Source: Microbacterium sp. SYP-A9085 (GTDB lineage Bacteria; Actinomycetota; Actinomycetes; Actinomycetales; Microbacteriaceae). From it: a stretch of 64,000 bases of DNA. Positions 63,527-64,000 of the stretch are shown here, piece by piece. The stretch spans positions 62,001 to 126,000 of the forward strand of contig NZ_WJII01000004.1 of the NCBI RefSeq assembly GCF_009649635.1, given 5' to 3'. Every line of letters begins with the position of its first letter. Within the stretch, counting starts at the first letter, position 1. A program made the translations under genes and the position numbers. The notes beneath the pieces are model-generated. The model searched no databases and was not told where the DNA came from. It saw only the letters and a program-made list of their open reading frames with translations.

Positions 63527-64000
63527 TCAGCCGGTGAATGCGTCGGAGAAATAGCCGAGGTTCGGGTCATCGAGAGTGCCGATTACAAGCCCTCTGTCGA
63601 GGAACCGATTGAACTCCTCGCAGCTCGTCTCGGGGAGTAAGCCGCAGGCGTGACACGCGGCGAGATTGCACGAGTCCGGCCCCTGGCCCTTTTCGCCCGC
63701 GTCCATGCATACCGGGTCCGTCGAACACCAGTGGGCGTCAGCCAGGGCAGACGCAAAGACTTGGCGCAGGTTGTCCGGGCGGGCCATGCGAACGAGTCCA
63801 CCCATCGTCCCCTCCGAGTCACCCGCCGCGGTGTAGATCAGTGCCCCGGACATGTTCCGGTCGGCCGAGTCGGAGACGTAGAGGCGCTCTCGAAGCGATG
63901 CAGAACTGTAACCGCAGGCGAAGATGAGCTCGTTGATCAGGAGATGCGACAAGGTATGCAAGAGCACGAATCGGGGGCTGATCGTCCGCCCCTGCAGCCC
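63527..64000 (-). CDS. C-terminal part of a DUF1998 protein, probably DrmB of a DISARM-type defence system (N-terminus beyond window)
   Basis: 158 codons are visible and the frame stays open to the edge (GLQGRTISPRF before VLLHTLSHLLINELIFACGY), so this is the end of a larger protein and the GTG at 63967 is not the start. SSASLRERLY, GALIYTAAGDSEGTMGGLVR, AHWCSTDPVC, SCNLAACHACGLLPETSCEE and FNRFLDRGLVIG form the Cys-rich DUF1998/MZB zinc-binding domain found in DrmB and in MrfA-type helicases. The ACHAC-LLPETSCE block is most like DrmB. Base composition is visibly less GC-rich than the chromosome. Confidence 0.72.
   Translation of the reverse strand, partial: GLQGRTISPRFVLLHTLSHLLINELIFACGYSSASLRERLYVSDSADRNMSGALIYTAAGDSEGTMGGLVRMARPDNLRQVFASALADAHWCSTDPVCMDAGEKGQGPDSCNLAACHACGLLPETSCEEFNRFLDRGLVIGTLDDPNLGYFSDAFTG

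Noticed and set aside
63364-63570. 68-codon frame overlapping the tRNA-Glu fragment
   Set aside because: It runs through the tRNA sequence and into the end of the DUF1998 gene; no start signal or coding character.

Overview
The window is a stretch of chromosome from a very GC-rich actinobacterium. Gene content and order (PafB next to FKBP and TrmI, GlgE-GlgB, the smc-ftsY-ffh-rpsP-rplS block, DUF3515, DUF2469, a DivIVA-repeat protein) fit Microbacteriaceae, most likely Microbacterium or a close relative. Almost everything is core housekeeping; only about the last 620 bases look accessory.

Layout. 1-6345: pafB (cut by the left edge), an FKBP lipoprotein, trmI, a HAD phosphatase, a PAC2 protein, uppP and an M20 peptidase. 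6453-10939: tRNA-Leu(GAG) and glgE-glgB. 10967-17298: a thioredoxin/TPR protein and its membrane partner, an AI-2E-type exporter, an alpha/beta hydrolase, a small zinc protein, a muralytic-type secreted protein and a DivIVA-repeat protein. 17295-24591: cdsA, frr, pyrH, tsf, rpsB, an M23 peptidase, xerC and dprA. 24588-33324: comM, yraN, DUF2469, rnhB, lepB, rplS, a membrane protein, map, a quinone-oxidoreductase-like gene, trmD-rimM-khpA-rpsP. 33517-36171: a membrane protein divergent from a NarL-type two-component pair. 36175-45707: ffh, a TetR-VOC fusion, lipB-lipA, DUF2004, ftsY and smc. 45906-47579: a small ORF, an 85-residue protein and a two-domain GNAT. 47583-55962: mutM-rnc-rpmF-yceD, coaD, recG, rsmD, thiL, DUF3515 and ddl. 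55868-61361: gpsA, plsC, murA, leuD, leuC and a leucine leader peptide. 61414-63246: terC under a Mn2+ riboswitch, and a PAP2 phosphatase. 63335-64000: a tRNA-Glu 3' half that looks like an attachment site, then a gene for a DUF1998/DrmB-type protein running off the right edge.

Expression logic. Many genes start 6 (sometimes 7) bases after a TANNNT -10 box, with no room for a leader, so they should be transcribed as leaderless mRNAs. Downstream operon members usually overlap the previous stop by ATGA or GTGA. The same -10/start layout precedes a 14-codon leader peptide ([14 protein letters not shown]) upstream of leuC, followed by competing hairpins of a transcription attenuator. Its leucine codons (CTT CTC CTT, CTC) are those read by the tRNA-Leu(GAG) encoded at 6453. 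Because murA starts 26 bases after leuD, and plsC, gpsA and ddl follow closely, leucine supply may also influence envelope-precursor genes.

Most noteworthy: the island edge with a DISARM-like DrmB end at a truncated tRNA-Glu; the leuCD attenuator; the terC Mn2+ riboswitch whose promoter uses the upstream stop codon; the TetR-VOC fusion with a candidate operator; and a pair of nested palindromic repeats at 37801-37912.
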